From Chitinophaga pinensis (GTDB lineage Bacteria > Bacteroidota > Bacteroidia > Chitinophagales > Chitinophagaceae): a DNA stretch of 64,000 nt. Positions 1 to 9,599 of this stretch are shown here, in pieces. Numbering within the stretch: the first letter of the stretch is position 1; each line of letters starts with the position of its first letter. The notes beneath the pieces were generated by a model, which saw nothing but the letters and a program-made list of their open reading frames with translations, made no database searches and had not been told where the DNA came from. The stretch spans positions 1-64,000 of the forward strand of contig NZ_VOHS01000012.1 of the NCBI RefSeq assembly GCF_007896845.1, written 5' to 3'. The translations under genes were made by a program, and so were the position numbers.

Positions 1-20
1 TATCTCATTAAATTTATTGT

Positions 21-539
21 ATGAAAAAAGTAATCCTCGGACCTTTGCGTTGATCCTGTTTTCCTCTTCAATGCTGGTTATTCCAGATCAGTTGTCAGAA
101 GTCTGCCGATGCCCCAGGCAGGTAGCGGAAATGGCAGTTATACTCTTCCACCGCAACGAAGTCTGTATTAGGTGGAGTATAGTGGGAGATGGTCTTGCGG
201 TAAGCAATTCAGGTGTACTTTCTGTGTCAGATGCGGGCGGCGCCACACCGTGAATAAAATTGTTTTTTCCAAATATGACGTGGATAAAGGCAATGAGATA
301 TGGCTGATGAATTATGACGGTACCGGTCAGACGAAAGTGAATATACGCTTCCGGCTGGTGTAGAATAGACGGGATGCATCTTTCTCCTGATGGTAAGAAA
401 ACTGTTTTGTTGGAATAGTACAAAGGCAACCGCCAATAAAGACGATATCTATTCCTGTGATGTGGACGGCAAGAATCTGAAGAAAATATACGATATGCCG
501 TCAAGTAATGGTCATACTAACCTGAGCGGTGTGTATTAG
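21..539 (+). pseudogene. Broken PD40/TolB-like beta-propeller secreted protein
   Basis: Degraded remnant. An ATG at 21 begins a signal-peptide-like stretch (MKKVI in one frame, then LILFSSSMLVI in another). Later segments read KIVFSKYDVDKGNEIWLMNYDG, broken by a frameshift near 350, then HLSPDGKKTV, a further shift, and finally DDIYSCDVDGKNLKKIYDMP up to a TAG at 537. 'WLMNYDG' and 'SPDGKK' are typical of WD40-like PD40 repeats of the TolB family. At least three frame changes are needed to join the pieces, and the whole is shorter than a complete propeller. Function is inferred only from these motifs. Sequencing error and true decay cannot be told apart here. Confidence 0.55.
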
Positions 540-546
540 TAAAAAA

Positions 547-575
547 ATCCGGAGTGAACGCTCCGGATTTTTTTA
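547..575. terminator. Intrinsic terminator after the PD40 remnant
   Basis: The 8-bp stem ATCCGGAG / CTCCGGAT with a 6-nt loop is flanked by an A-run on the left and a T-run on the right, so it can end transcription from either side. It lies between the plus-strand PD40 remnant and the 3' end of the minus-strand SUFU gene. Confidence 0.8.
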
Positions 576-594
576 TATAGTGATCTCTTTCTGT

Positions 595-1148
595 TCACGC
601 TATATTGTCATAATCCGTTGATGCCAGAAGTCTTTTAAGCCCAGTTTTCTCATAAGCCTCCGTTTCATCTGCATACATCGGATATAACCCTGCAATATTG
701 ATCTTATAGTCAGCGCCAACGTCTATATCTGTATAATCTTCTCTCTCCATTATACTCGGGGCAAATACAAAGAATGCATCCATGTCAGCATCTTCACTGA
801 TACGTGTACCAAAGTTGATGGTCTGTCCGTAGAGGAAAGGGCAATCCCCGCGTACTTATTCGCGATACGCTGCTACCTGCCCCCATGCGTCATTGTCAGA
901 AGCCACACATACACATAATTCCGGTCTGCCAGCCTTCCATTCAGGGTGCGTACCTAAGGAAAGACCATATGTAAAAGCGGTAGTATACCCCTTTTCCGGA
1001 ATATCCTTGTACACAATGGCGGTGATGCCGGGTAGTCCTTCGGTGATGCTGCTTTCCCTGTAGAAAGCGGGCTCCACCTGAAAGATCTTATCAGGTGCTC
1101 CAGATAGAGCGCTGCCGGTGTTTTTGCTGTTGAATTATTTGTCATCAA
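595..1148 (-). pseudogene. SUFU (suppressor of fused) domain protein, one frameshift and one in-frame stop
   Basis: The joined translation matches the bacterial suppressor-of-fused-like family. Read on the minus strand it gives TPAALYLEHL, then PAFYRESSITEGLPGITAIVYKDIPEKG, TAFTYGLSLGTHPEWKAGRPELCV, and, after a stop, DCPFLYGQTINFG and MDAFFVFAPSIMEREDY. Two lesions are visible. One base is missing near 1081, where restoring it gives LEHLDKIFQVEPAF. A TAA at about 855 sits in frame where the family usually has a hydrophobic residue. Bacterial SUFU-fold proteins are often described as immunity proteins in polymorphic-toxin systems; no toxin gene is seen next to it here. The complete length would be about 180 residues. 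Confidence 0.75.
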
Positions 1149-1235
1149 TATTTATTGGAAACGTATCAAGATAGTTTTTTCTTTTACTGATCCACGTGTT
1201 ATGATGTACATTTACAATCATAAAATCCACCAGTT

Positions 1236-1912
1236 ATGAAAACAATCATCCATTCCTTACTTATCCTGTTTTTTGCTGTAACCACTGACAGCATCCGTTA
1301 AAGCACAAAATTCCCCGGTAGGCGCGGAAATCTGTATCAGGCAATACTAACTCACTGATTTGATCTCACCCGGTTATTTCAGTATTACCATCTATGACGA
1401 TGCTGGTTTCAATCCCTATGGGAGGTACCTGGATGATAACGGGATTAATATCGAATTTAATTCAGCAGACTCGGCACAGGTTGGCACGAGGCCTGAAGCC
1501 AACGTAACCTTTGAAGGAGATAAAAGTCACCACTTTAGGTGATAAACGACTACCTGGACAAGAATATGACGGTACCAGTCAGCTGGCAGGGTGTATGGCA
1601 GATCACCGGAAGAGAGAACAATGGCGCAATGAATGCCATGAAACCCGGGGATAGAAAAACCATCAAAATACTCACAGGTACAAAGTTCCAGTGGATTGCC
1701 ATGATACAAAGACAGGACAGTTTTTTGGCACTGGTGGTGGAACATACTTTTGAAAACGGTGCATATACAGAAAAGATAGAATTCTTCTCAAGAGACAACA
1801 GCAGGTAGGTGCAATGCTTACCTTTAAAGGCAGTGTATCAGGTGATAAATGGGATCATAGTGGAAAGAGCTCAAAAGGGGATCCTATTCATGAAGAATGG
1901 ACACGTAAATAA
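1236..1912 (+). pseudogene. Frameshifted secreted lipocalin-like protein
   Basis: ATG at 1236 begins a signal peptide (MKTIIHSLLILFFAVT). The body is spread over several frames: LISPGYFSITIYDDAGF, then EFNSADSAQVGT, VTFEGDK, GVWQITGRENNGAMNAMKPGDRKT, LTGTKFQWIAM and EKIEFFSRDNSR. After a one-base loss at about 1806 it ends VGAMLTFKGSVSGDKWDHSG to a TAA at 1910. The two similar halves ('GAW..' and 'GVWQITG') resemble a Bacteroidota family of about 220-residue secreted proteins with no assigned biochemical role. At least five frame changes are needed. The gene just downstream (TonB receptor) is damaged in the same way. Confidence 0.6.
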
Positions 1913-1998
1913 TGTCGCACTGACGCGTAATATGAATTCTTCGTTAACAAGCCGCAACTGTATTGCATTGCTTTCCGCATGGCTCTATTTTCGCGCTT

Positions 1999-4900
1999 AT
2001 GAAACCTATATTTGCCAGCATTACATTGCTACTGCTGTGTTGTTTAGCCCATACACAGTTGTTCGCCCAGACCACGCAAGCCTCCATTGCAGGGGTTGTT
2101 GCAGATGAAACAAAACAGTTGATTCCCGGCGCCTCCGTACTCGTCCGGAATGAATCTACTGGTTTTAGTAGCAGAACCATTACAAACACAAAAGGTGAAT
2201 TCCTGTTGAAGGAATTGCCACTTGGTGGACCGTACACCGTAACCGTATCTTTCGTAGGCTACAGCGAACAGAAGTTGTCCGGCTACTCTCTTAATCAGGG
2301 AGATATCGTCAGGATTAATGTTGCTATGAGATCTTCTACCGTAGGGATGAAGAGATCACCGTTTCAGGTAACGCACTAAAGAACAAAACGGAAAACTTCG
2401 GCGCTGCTACTACCGTGACTGCACGGGACATCGCCAGACTACCGGTGAACGGACGTAATTTCTCCTCTCTCATTGATCTCTCACCATTAAGTAGTGGCGG
2501 TAATCTTGCGGGTCAGCTCGGCTCTTCTACCAACATTACGATTGATGGTACCAGTGCCAAGAACCCTACTTCCAGCAGTGGAACGAATGCCCGTATCGGC
2601 GGTCCTTATGCATTATCCATGGAAGCTATCAGGGAATTCAAGGTAGTGACCAACCAATATGACGTGACGTTTGGTCGTAGTGGCGGAGGTACGATCAGTA
2701 CCGTAACCAAGTCAGGCACCAATACCTTCTCAGGTAGCGCATTCCTGTTTTACAGAGCAGATCAGCTGTCTTCCAACTACGACATCCGTGGTGCGAAACG
2801 CGTAAATGACTTCTCTACCAAACAGTTCGGTTTCACCTTATCCGGACCGATCGTAAAAGACAAAGCGCATTTCTTTGTAGCATGGGATCGTCAGGCAGAT
2901 GCACGTCCTTTACAGCTGGCAGACATTCAGTCTCTGCGGATGAAAAACGCCTGAACGTTACACAAAGCACACTGGATAATTTCCTGACCATCGCCCGTGG
3001 CAAATATGGTGTATCCAACGCGAAACAATTCGGTTCTTTCGATAAGAAAAGAAGTACCGATGCGATCTTCGCCCGTGTGGATATTCAGCTGAGTGAAAAA
3101 AGCCTGCTTACACTGCGTGATAACTTTATTAGTGACCGCGCACCATTAGGCCGTGATGACAATACTGCCATCAATCTCTATGAAGTGTATGCAGATGCAA
3201 AGGCTGTTAACAACAGTATACTGGCTACCTTACGTACCGTATTGAATCCACGTCTGACAAATGAATTGAAAGTACAGCACCTGTATACTTTTGAAGAAAG
3301 TTCTCCGGGCGGTGAATTGCCAAAACAAAACATTCCGCGCGCTATTATTGAGCGCGTTGAGTCGAACATCGGTGGTAACAGTGTATTTACCAATATACAG
3401 TTAGGTGGTCAGCGTTACTCTCCGGAGCATTTCTACAACCACGTAGTACAACTCGTAGATAACGTATATTTCAGCACCAACAAGGCGAACTTTACCTTCG
3501 GTACAGACATTATGTACAGTCATATGAATTCTCTGTATGGCAGTGAAATGAATGGTCGCTTTTATTTTACCGGTCTGGAGAATTTCAATAACATGACGCC
3601 ATATCGTTATGCACGTGAAGTAGCACTGGCAGACGACCCGGCTATCAACCAGAATGTTGTGGCAGGTGGCCTGTATGCACAAATGCAGACCAAACTCTTC
3701 AAAGGTTTTGAAATGATCGCCGGTATCCGTGCAGATTATACGACTTATCTGAATAATGCCAATTACAATCCTGTTGTATATCAGGAATTGGGACTGCGCA
3801 CCGATAATAAACTGAATACATTCCAGTTACAACCCCGCGTACAGTTCAACTGGGACATCAACGATAAACACAAGGACTATCTGCGTTTTGGTGCAGCGAT
3901 CTTTGGTTCCGATATCAACAACTATGCAATGATCAACAACCAGTTGTTTGATGGTACTAAAGTACTGACAGTGGATATTCAGAATGTGGGTGTACCTGCA
4001 CCTAATTTTGTGGAATACCGCAAGAATCCGTCTGCAGCACCCGGTAAAGAGTTGTTTGACCAGCTGGGACTGGATCGTCAGGGTACTATTAACATGAATG
4101 GCAAAGACGCCCGCATTCCGGTGGTATATAAAGCCAATATCTCTTATAACCACTTCTTCAATGAGCGCTTTAAAATGGGTATTACTGCTTTCATGACTCT
4201 GGCGCGTCATAACTACATGTACGTAGACCGCAACATGGTAGACAAACCATTATTTACATTGCCTGACGAGGGTAATCGTGGTGTATTTGTTCCTTTGGAT
4301 AGTGTGAGAAGAACAACAGGTAACTCCAACTGGATGGATGGACGTAAGAGCAAAAAAGTAGGCCGCGTACTGGAACTGAATAGTGAAGGTAAAGTAAACC
4401 AGTTCGCCTTTGTGGTGGATGGTACCTACCGTTATTTCAGAGATGGTGAGATCTCTTTCAGCTATACATGGAATGACGCAAAAGATAACACTTCTTACAA
4501 TGGTGACGTTGCAAACACTGCAACCCTGTCACTGATGGTGAAGGATGATCCGCGTGACCTGCGCACCATGTCTTACTCAGATAACCAGTTCCGTCATAAA
4601 GTAGTATTCTACGGTACATTGCCTTCTTTCTGGGGCTTTAACATCGGTGTACGTTATTCCGGTATTGGTGGTACCCGCTACTCACTGGCTGTAGGAGGTA
4701 ACGTAAATGGTGACTTTGTGAACTCCAACGATCTGGCTTACGTATTTGATACAAAAAATCAGCATGTTCCGGAGAAGGTGCGTCAGGGAATACAGTCTAT
4801 CCTCGACAATCCGCTGGCATCAGAAAGTATCAAAGATTATATCAGAAAAGTGGTGGTAAAGTGGCTGAAAGAAATGGAGGTGTAAATGCTTTCTATGGTA

Positions 4901-5163
4901 TCTGGGATATGCGTATTGCCAATAAGATCAAGATCCACAAAACACATTTCGTTGAGCTTTCTGCCGATTTCTTCAATATCGCTAATATGATCAAAAAGGA
5001 TTGGGGTACTATCAAAACATTGGGTAAACAGAACCTGTATTCTATCGGTGGTTTTGATAAGGATACAAGGAGCTACGTGTATAACGTGAATGTGAACTCC
5101 GGTGTGATCGTTCCTTCCGGTAATCCATGGCAGATCCAGTTTGGTATCAGATACGGATTTTAA
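1999..5163 (+). pseudogene. Oar-like TonB-dependent outer-membrane receptor, three frameshifts
   Basis: A roughly 1055-residue receptor of the Oar/CarboxypepD_reg type. The chosen ATG at 1999 precedes a signal peptide ending LFAQ. Next come a carboxypeptidase-regulatory-like domain (about residues 25-110), a plug with the typical YDVTFGRSGGGTIS and TKSGTNTFSGS segments, and a long beta-barrel ending GIRYGF. Frame breaks lie near 2348 (restores EEITVSGNALKNKT), near 2940 (restores ADEKRLNVTQS) and near 4853. At the last, adding one A to an A-run restores RKSGGKVAERNGG. The reading sense on both sides of each break is fully conserved, so the damage is recent or a sequencing artefact. The substrate is unknown; such receptors import large ligands through TonB. 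Confidence 0.85.
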
Positions 5164-5188
5164 TCAGCAAATGCTTACAATAAAAAAG

Positions 5189-5223
5189 AAGGGCGTTCCG
5201 TCATATGGCGGACGCCCTTTTGG
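5189..5223. terminator. Bidirectional terminator between TonB receptor and ompH
   Basis: AAGGGCGTTCCG pairs with CGGACGCCCTT with one bulged base. An A-run lies on the left and a T-run on the right. The two flanking genes converge on it. Confidence 0.75.
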
Positions 5224-5242
5224 GTTCACAATGGATGAATGA

Positions 5243-5755
5243 CTACTTAATACCGAGTTTCTGTTTCGCTGCTGGTAACAGATCCTCACAGGTAGCCGTT
5301 ATAACAATATCTTTTGAGTTATCAAGTACACAGGCAAATCCTTTCTCTGCGGCCAGATCAGACACCGCCTTTTTCGCTTTCGCAATGATCGGTGTTGTCA
5401 GCTGTTGTTCTCTTTCGGCCAGTCTCTGTTCCATGCGTGTATTATATTGGTCGATATTAGCTTTCATCGTTTCCAGTTCTTTTATCTTCGCCTCTCTTAT
5501 ATCCGTTTTTAAAGTAGCTTCTGTCTCCTGAAATTTAGCCAGCTTTGTCTGAAATTCATTCACCAGTTCCTGTCCGTCTTTTGCTAATTCCTGTTGATAA
5601 ACCGAGAGCGTATCAAATGCTTTTTTTGCTTCGGGCATGCCTGTGATCAATTGTTGCATATTGATGTAGGCGATCTTCGTTTGAGCAAATCCTGTTGATC
5701 CGATAAATGTCGTGAAAGCAGTTAACGCCAATGCAAGTGTACATTTCCTGAACAT
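5243..5755 (-). CDS. OmpH/Skp-like periplasmic chaperone
   Basis: 170 residues. A signal peptide ends GSTGFAQ, then comes KIAYINMQQLI, the conserved start of the mature OmpH (Skp) fold. The middle (about residues 45-125) is charged, Gln/Glu/Lys-rich and helical, as in the tentacles of Skp, and a short strand-rich tail closes the beta body. The family binds unfolded outer-membrane proteins in the periplasm and hands them to the BAM complex. The gene stands alone on the minus strand between two hairpin terminators, so it is probably monocistronic. Chitinophagaceae usually carry several OmpH copies, and this one is not next to bamA. Family assignment is firm; the exact client range is inferred. 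Confidence 0.88.
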   Translation of the reverse strand: MFRKCTLALALTAFTTFIGSTGFAQTKIAYINMQQLITGMPEAKKAFDTLSVYQQELAKDGQELVNEFQTKLAKFQETEATLKTDIREAKIKELETMKANIDQYNTRMEQRLAEREQQLTTPIIAKAKKAVSDLAAEKGFACVLDNSKDIVITATCEDLLPAAKQKLGIK

Positions 5756-5872
5756 AGTTAATTGTTAAGAGTGTTTACGTATAGGTTCGCTGTAAAAATG
5801 GACAATCGTATTTAAATAAAAAGTTAAGGGATTGATAAAGGAACGTTAACTAATAATGCATTCATATAAACA

Positions 5873-5905
5873 AAAGGGCTATATCAAATATTGATATAGC
5901 CCTTT
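5873..5905 (-). terminator. Terminator of the fucosidase gene
   Basis: A perfect hairpin, AAAGGGCTATATCA / TGATATAGCCCTTT with a short loop, lies 20 bases past the stop of the minus-strand GH29 gene. Confidence 0.85.
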
Positions 5906-5924
5906 CTGATTGTATTTGAATTAC

Positions 5925-7340
5925 TTATACGCTTATTTTGAAGGCAGCGCTGTATTTCAGCCCATTTTGTGTCTGCACATTCTTCGGAATCTTAATGGTC
6001 ACCTGACCATCTTTCAGTGTCCATTGCAGTTTAGCTTTGCTACCCAGCAGGGATATCTTATTGATCTTCTTTACATCTGTTACAGCAAAACTTACTTCAG
6101 CCGGCAGTGTGATATCATCTGTTTCAGAGAGGTAGTAAGCATAAATAGAATGCTGGTCCTTCGATTGTGTGAAATAGACATTCTTATCTGAATAAGGTGC
6201 TACCGGTCTTGAGGCATGTATCCCTTCGCCATTGATCGCCATCCATTTACCCATGTCTTCAAGACGTTTATAAGCATCCGGTGCCCAATCACCCTTTTCG
6301 CTGGGGCCGATGTTCAACAGGAAGTTACCACCTCTTGAAACGATCTTTACCAGCAGGGATACCAGCTGACGGGAAGGTTTGTATTCGTCCCGCGGACTAT
6401 AACTCCAGGAATAACCCATCGTCATACAGGTCTCCCATGGATAAGGCAATGGTTTGTCAGGAATAGACTGCTCAGGTGTGGTGTAGTTCTCATATTCACC
6501 TGGTACTGTTCTGTCTACGACAATCAGACCCGGTTGGTGACTACGAGCCATGTCCACAATACGTGGCATGTCAAGACTCTGTTTGCCATCCGGTCTTACC
6601 CATCCGCCATCCAGCCACAGAATATCAATAGGACCATACCCCGTCATGAGCTCCTGTATCTGGTTGTAAGTATAGTCGTTGAATCGTTTCCAACGCTCCG
6701 GAAACTTCTTAATGTCATAGTTAACATGCTCATCTTTCGGCGGATAATACTTCCACCAGAAATCCTGACTATGCCAGTCTGGTTTGGAGAAATAAGCACC
6801 GATCATGAAACTATCCTTGCGGAAGGCATCAAAGATCTCTTTGGTAACATTACTCCTTGGATTTTTGGAAAATGGCGTATTCGGACTGGTGATCTTATAA
6901 TCAGTTTCTTTTGTATCGAACATGCAAAATCCATCGTGATGTTTGGTGGTGAACACCACATAACGCATACCGGCTGCGTTAGCCGCTTTTTCCCATTTCT
7001 CAGGGTTGAACTGCACCGGATTGAAGTCGTATTGCAGATGTTCATACGCGCTTCTATAAGTGTTATAATCCTCGCTGTACGGACCTTTTCTTACTACCCA
7101 GTCAACCGGACAAATACTCCAGCTTTCTACTTCACCCCATAGTGTATAGGTGCCCCAGTGCATAAACAGACCAAAGCGCTGGTCCTGCCATTGTGATAAT
7201 TTTCTGATGACCAGAGGGTCTTTAGGCGCCTGATAATCTTTGGACATTTCGTGTACCCCCTCTTTCTCCTGGGCTGATACCTGCTTTCCCGTCAGCATGC
7301 ATGCTACTAACAATGGGAATACGGCGAATGATTTCCTCAT
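5925..7340 (-). CDS. GH29 alpha-L-fucosidase, secreted
   Basis: 471 residues with a signal peptide ending QVSAQ, so periplasmic or surface. The catalytic TIM barrel shows family 29 landmarks: FGLFMHWGTYTLWG (about 56-69), TTKHHDGFCMFD (131-142) and DILWLDGGW, in which Asp244 is the expected nucleophile. The acid/base cannot be placed with confidence. A small beta domain (about 380-471) follows, as usual in the family. The enzyme releases terminal alpha-L-fucose from glycans. It stands alone, with its own terminator at 5873-5905 and no SusCD pair beside it, so the glycan target is not shown by context. Length is normal and there are no frame defects. Confidence 0.93.
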   Translation of the reverse strand: MRKSFAVFPLLVACMLTGKQVSAQEKEGVHEMSKDYQAPKDPLVIRKLSQWQDQRFGLFMHWGTYTLWGEVESWSICPVDWVVRKGPYSEDYNTYRSAYEHLQYDFNPVQFNPEKWEKAANAAGMRYVVFTTKHHDGFCMFDTKETDYKITSPNTPFSKNPRSNVTKEIFDAFRKDSFMIGAYFSKPDWHSQDFWWKYYPPKDEHVNYDIKKFPERWKRFNDYTYNQIQELMTGYGPIDILWLDGGWVRPDGKQSLDMPRIVDMARSHQPGLIVVDRTVPGEYENYTTPEQSIPDKPLPYPWETCMTMGYSWSYSPRDEYKPSRQLVSLLVKIVSRGGNFLLNIGPSEKGDWAPDAYKRLEDMGKWMAINGEGIHASRPVAPYSDKNVYFTQSKDQHSIYAYYLSETDDITLPAEVSFAVTDVKKINKISLLGSKAKLQWTLKDGQVTIKIPKNVQTQNGLKYSAAFKISV

Positions 7341-7472
7341 GTATTGACCTGTTTAAATAAGTATTGTGATGCCCGTGTAAGATCCGGAATTGATCTGTAC
7401 CCGGTACGCATATTTTAACAGATGCTGATGAACTTTTAGCTGTTTTTACGTGGACGACGCTGGAATATGTGG

Positions 7473-8048
7473 TTATTGCCTGAAAGTAAGGTCGAAATTG
7501 ATGGTAACCATCTCTCCGGTCTTGAATTTACCGAAGAGGAAAGTAGGCGGTTCAATATCGAAATCACGCATGTCAATCTGTTTACTACCCCTGATATTGA
7601 TACTGTGGTCCGGATTCATTCTGGCTGCAGCCACGAGCTCTACCTCCCGGGTCTCACCGGCTACGGTCAGTTTGCCGGAGCAATTGATTAAAGTACCTTG
7701 TTTGGATACAGACGCTTTGATCAGATTGAAGGTGATGGTCGGATTTTGTTTTGTTTTCAGGGCATTGTAAGCGACAGCATCCAGCCCCGTTCGTTCACTC
7801 TTCAGACTTTCCGTGGGCATAGTGAAATCGAGTAAGGATAAGCCGCCTAATTCTCCGTCTTCATAGAAGGTAAAAGTAGCATTACAGGCGATCTTGGATG
7901 TTTTCATCTCCCAGTCATGCATCGTGGAAGTGCCGCTGACACTCAGATTAAAGTCTCTTTTCTGCTGATACTGTACCTGAGCAAAACTTGTACTGACAAT
8001 AAAGTGGATAAACAACAACAGGGCGGTCGATTTTAATAATGTTTTCAT
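7473..8048 (-). CDS. YceI-family lipid-binding periplasmic protein
   Basis: 191 residues with a signal peptide ending STSFAQ. The rest fits the YceI lipocalin-like barrel: FNLSVSGTSTMHDWEM near the mature N-terminus, PTITFNLIK in the middle, then GKLTVAGETREVEL and MRDFDIEPPTFLFGKFKTGEMVTI near the end. YceI proteins bind isoprenoid or other lipids, and some act in stress or quinone handling. The reading frame is intact. It is divergent from the M20 peptidase at 8260. The ligand is not predictable from sequence. Confidence 0.88.
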   Translation of the reverse strand: MKTLLKSTALLLFIHFIVSTSFAQVQYQQKRDFNLSVSGTSTMHDWEMKTSKIACNATFTFYEDGELGGLSLLDFTMPTESLKSERTGLDAVAYNALKTKQNPTITFNLIKASVSKQGTLINCSGKLTVAGETREVELVAAARMNPDHSINIRGSKQIDMRDFDIEPPTFLFGKFKTGEMVTINFDLTFRQ

Positions 8049-8259
8049 AGTCTGTTTACTTGAATTTGATACTGCAAATTAGCAGGCCCGACCGGGGTGA
8101 AGCATGACGGTGGTCAGTCAGCCGGATGATTATCACTTCCCGGAGGACTGACTGAAATGAGTAGCCGGTCCTGTGAGTATTATCTCTTAAAGGGTTATGT
8201 CATTCTACTGAAAATGTCTATTTTGTATAACATCAATCAACCAAAACCTATTATTGCTT

Positions 8260-9543
8260 ATGAAAACCCCTTTGCTTGCTTTACTTACATTCCTGCCGCT
8301 ATGGTCGATGGCACAGCTGAAAGACCTTGATAAACAGGTTGCCGGGGTCAAAGATTCCGTAGTGTCGTGGAGAAGATATCTGCATCAGTATCCGGAACTG
8401 TCTAACCGGGAGTATAAAACAGGCGCTTATGTTGCAGCTCATTTAAAAGCCCTCGGACTGGAAGTACAGACAGGCGTCGGTAAAACAGGGGTGGTAGCTA
8501 TCCTGAAAGGAGGGAAGCCCGGTCCCGTTGTCGCTTTACGCGCAGATATGGATGCATTGCCAGTCTATGAAAGAGCAAACCTGCCGTTTAAATCAGTCGA
8601 TTCTGCTGATTATCTCGGACAACAGGTACCAGTGATGCATGCCTGCGGACATGATACACATGTTGCTATGTTATTGGGTACAGCAACTGTGCTGACGGCG
8701 ATGAAGAAGGATGTACCGGGTACTGTGAAGTTTATCTTCCAGCCGGCTGAAGAAGGCGCTCCGGGAGACGAAGAATGTGGCGCACCATTGATGATCAAAG
8801 AAGGTGTCATGGATAATCCTAAAGTAGATGCCATCTTCGGATTGCATATCAACTCACAGACGCCCATAGGTACTGTAAAGTATAAGTCAGGTGCAGAAAT
8901 GGCTTCCAGCGACTGGTTTGTTGTAAAAGTGAAAGGGAAACAATCCCATGGCTCACAACCCTGGCATGGTATAGATCCGGTGGTAGTAGCCGCTCAGATC
9001 ATACAGGGTTTTCAGACGATTGTGAGTCGTCAGGCAGAACTGACCAGAGCCCCGGTAGTGATCACTGTAGGAAAGATTCATAGCGGTGTCAGAAGTAACA
9101 TTATTCCTGAAGAACTGATCATGGAAGGTACGATCAGGACACTGGACAGCCGTATGCAGGCAGATGTACACGAGCGGATGAAACTGACAGCCACGAAAAT
9201 TGCAGAAGCCTCCGGCGCAGAAGCAGTAGTTTCCATCGATACAAAAACCAAAGTAACTTATAACGACCCCGCACTCGTAAAACAGATGGTACCTTCAATA
9301 GAGGCCGCTATCGGAAAGGAAAATGTAAAAGAAGCAGAATGGACAACAGGGGCAGAAGACTTTTCTTTTTATGGTGATAAAGCACCGGCCTTCTTTTTCT
9401 TTCTGGGAGGCTTACCTGCCGGACAGGATCCGCTGAAAGCAGCCGCACACCATACGCCGGACTTTTATATAGATGATTCAAAACTGGATGCAGGTGTGAA
9501 AGTGTTTTGTCAGCTGGTATTTGATTATGCTAAGAAAAAGTAA
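8260..9543 (+). CDS. M20 family metallo-amidohydrolase/carboxypeptidase, secreted
   Basis: 427 residues. The ATG at 8260 is preferred over an upstream TTG because a signal peptide (MKTPLLALLTFLPLWSMAQ) starts there. Metal-binding motifs are visible: HACGHDTH (127-134) and PAEEG (162-166), with GLHINSQ further on and TTGAEDFSFY near the C-terminus. This pattern fits the M20D amidohydrolase group, which cleaves N-acyl amino acids, hippurate-like amides or dipeptides with two metal ions. The signal peptide places it outside the cytoplasm, unlike many M20D enzymes. A hairpin terminator follows at 9562, so it is probably monocistronic. The exact substrate is inferred only at family level. Confidence 0.9.
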   Translation: MKTPLLALLTFLPLWSMAQLKDLDKQVAGVKDSVVSWRRYLHQYPELSNREYKTGAYVAAHLKALGLEVQTGVGKTGVVAILKGGKPGPVVALRADMDALPVYERANLPFKSVDSADYLGQQVPVMHACGHDTHVAMLLGTATVLTAMKKDVPGTVKFIFQPAEEGAPGDEECGAPLMIKEGVMDNPKVDAIFGLHINSQTPIGTVKYKSGAEMASSDWFVVKVKGKQSHGSQPWHGIDPVVVAAQIIQGFQTIVSRQAELTRAPVVITVGKIHSGVRSNIIPEELIMEGTIRTLDSRMQADVHERMKLTATKIAEASGAEAVVSIDTKTKVTYNDPALVKQMVPSIEAAIGKENVKEAEWTTGAEDFSFYGDKAPAFFFFLGGLPAGQDPLKAAAHHTPDFYIDDSKLDAGVKVFCQLVFDYAKKK

Positions 9544-9561
9544 CAACTGAATGATAAAAAG

Positions 9562-9595
9562 AAGGCATCCACCAACATTGGCGGATGCCTTTTCC
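9562..9595. terminator. Bidirectional terminator between M20 and S8 peptidase genes
   Basis: AAGGCATCC pairs with GGATGCCTT around a 12-nt loop. There are A-rich and T-rich flanks. The two genes converge here. Confidence 0.8.
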
Positions 9596-9599
9596 CATT

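Noticed and set aside
3827..4210. Minus-strand frame of 127 residues inside the TonB receptor
   Set aside because: Shadow of the plus-strand receptor, whose barrel text is continuous here.
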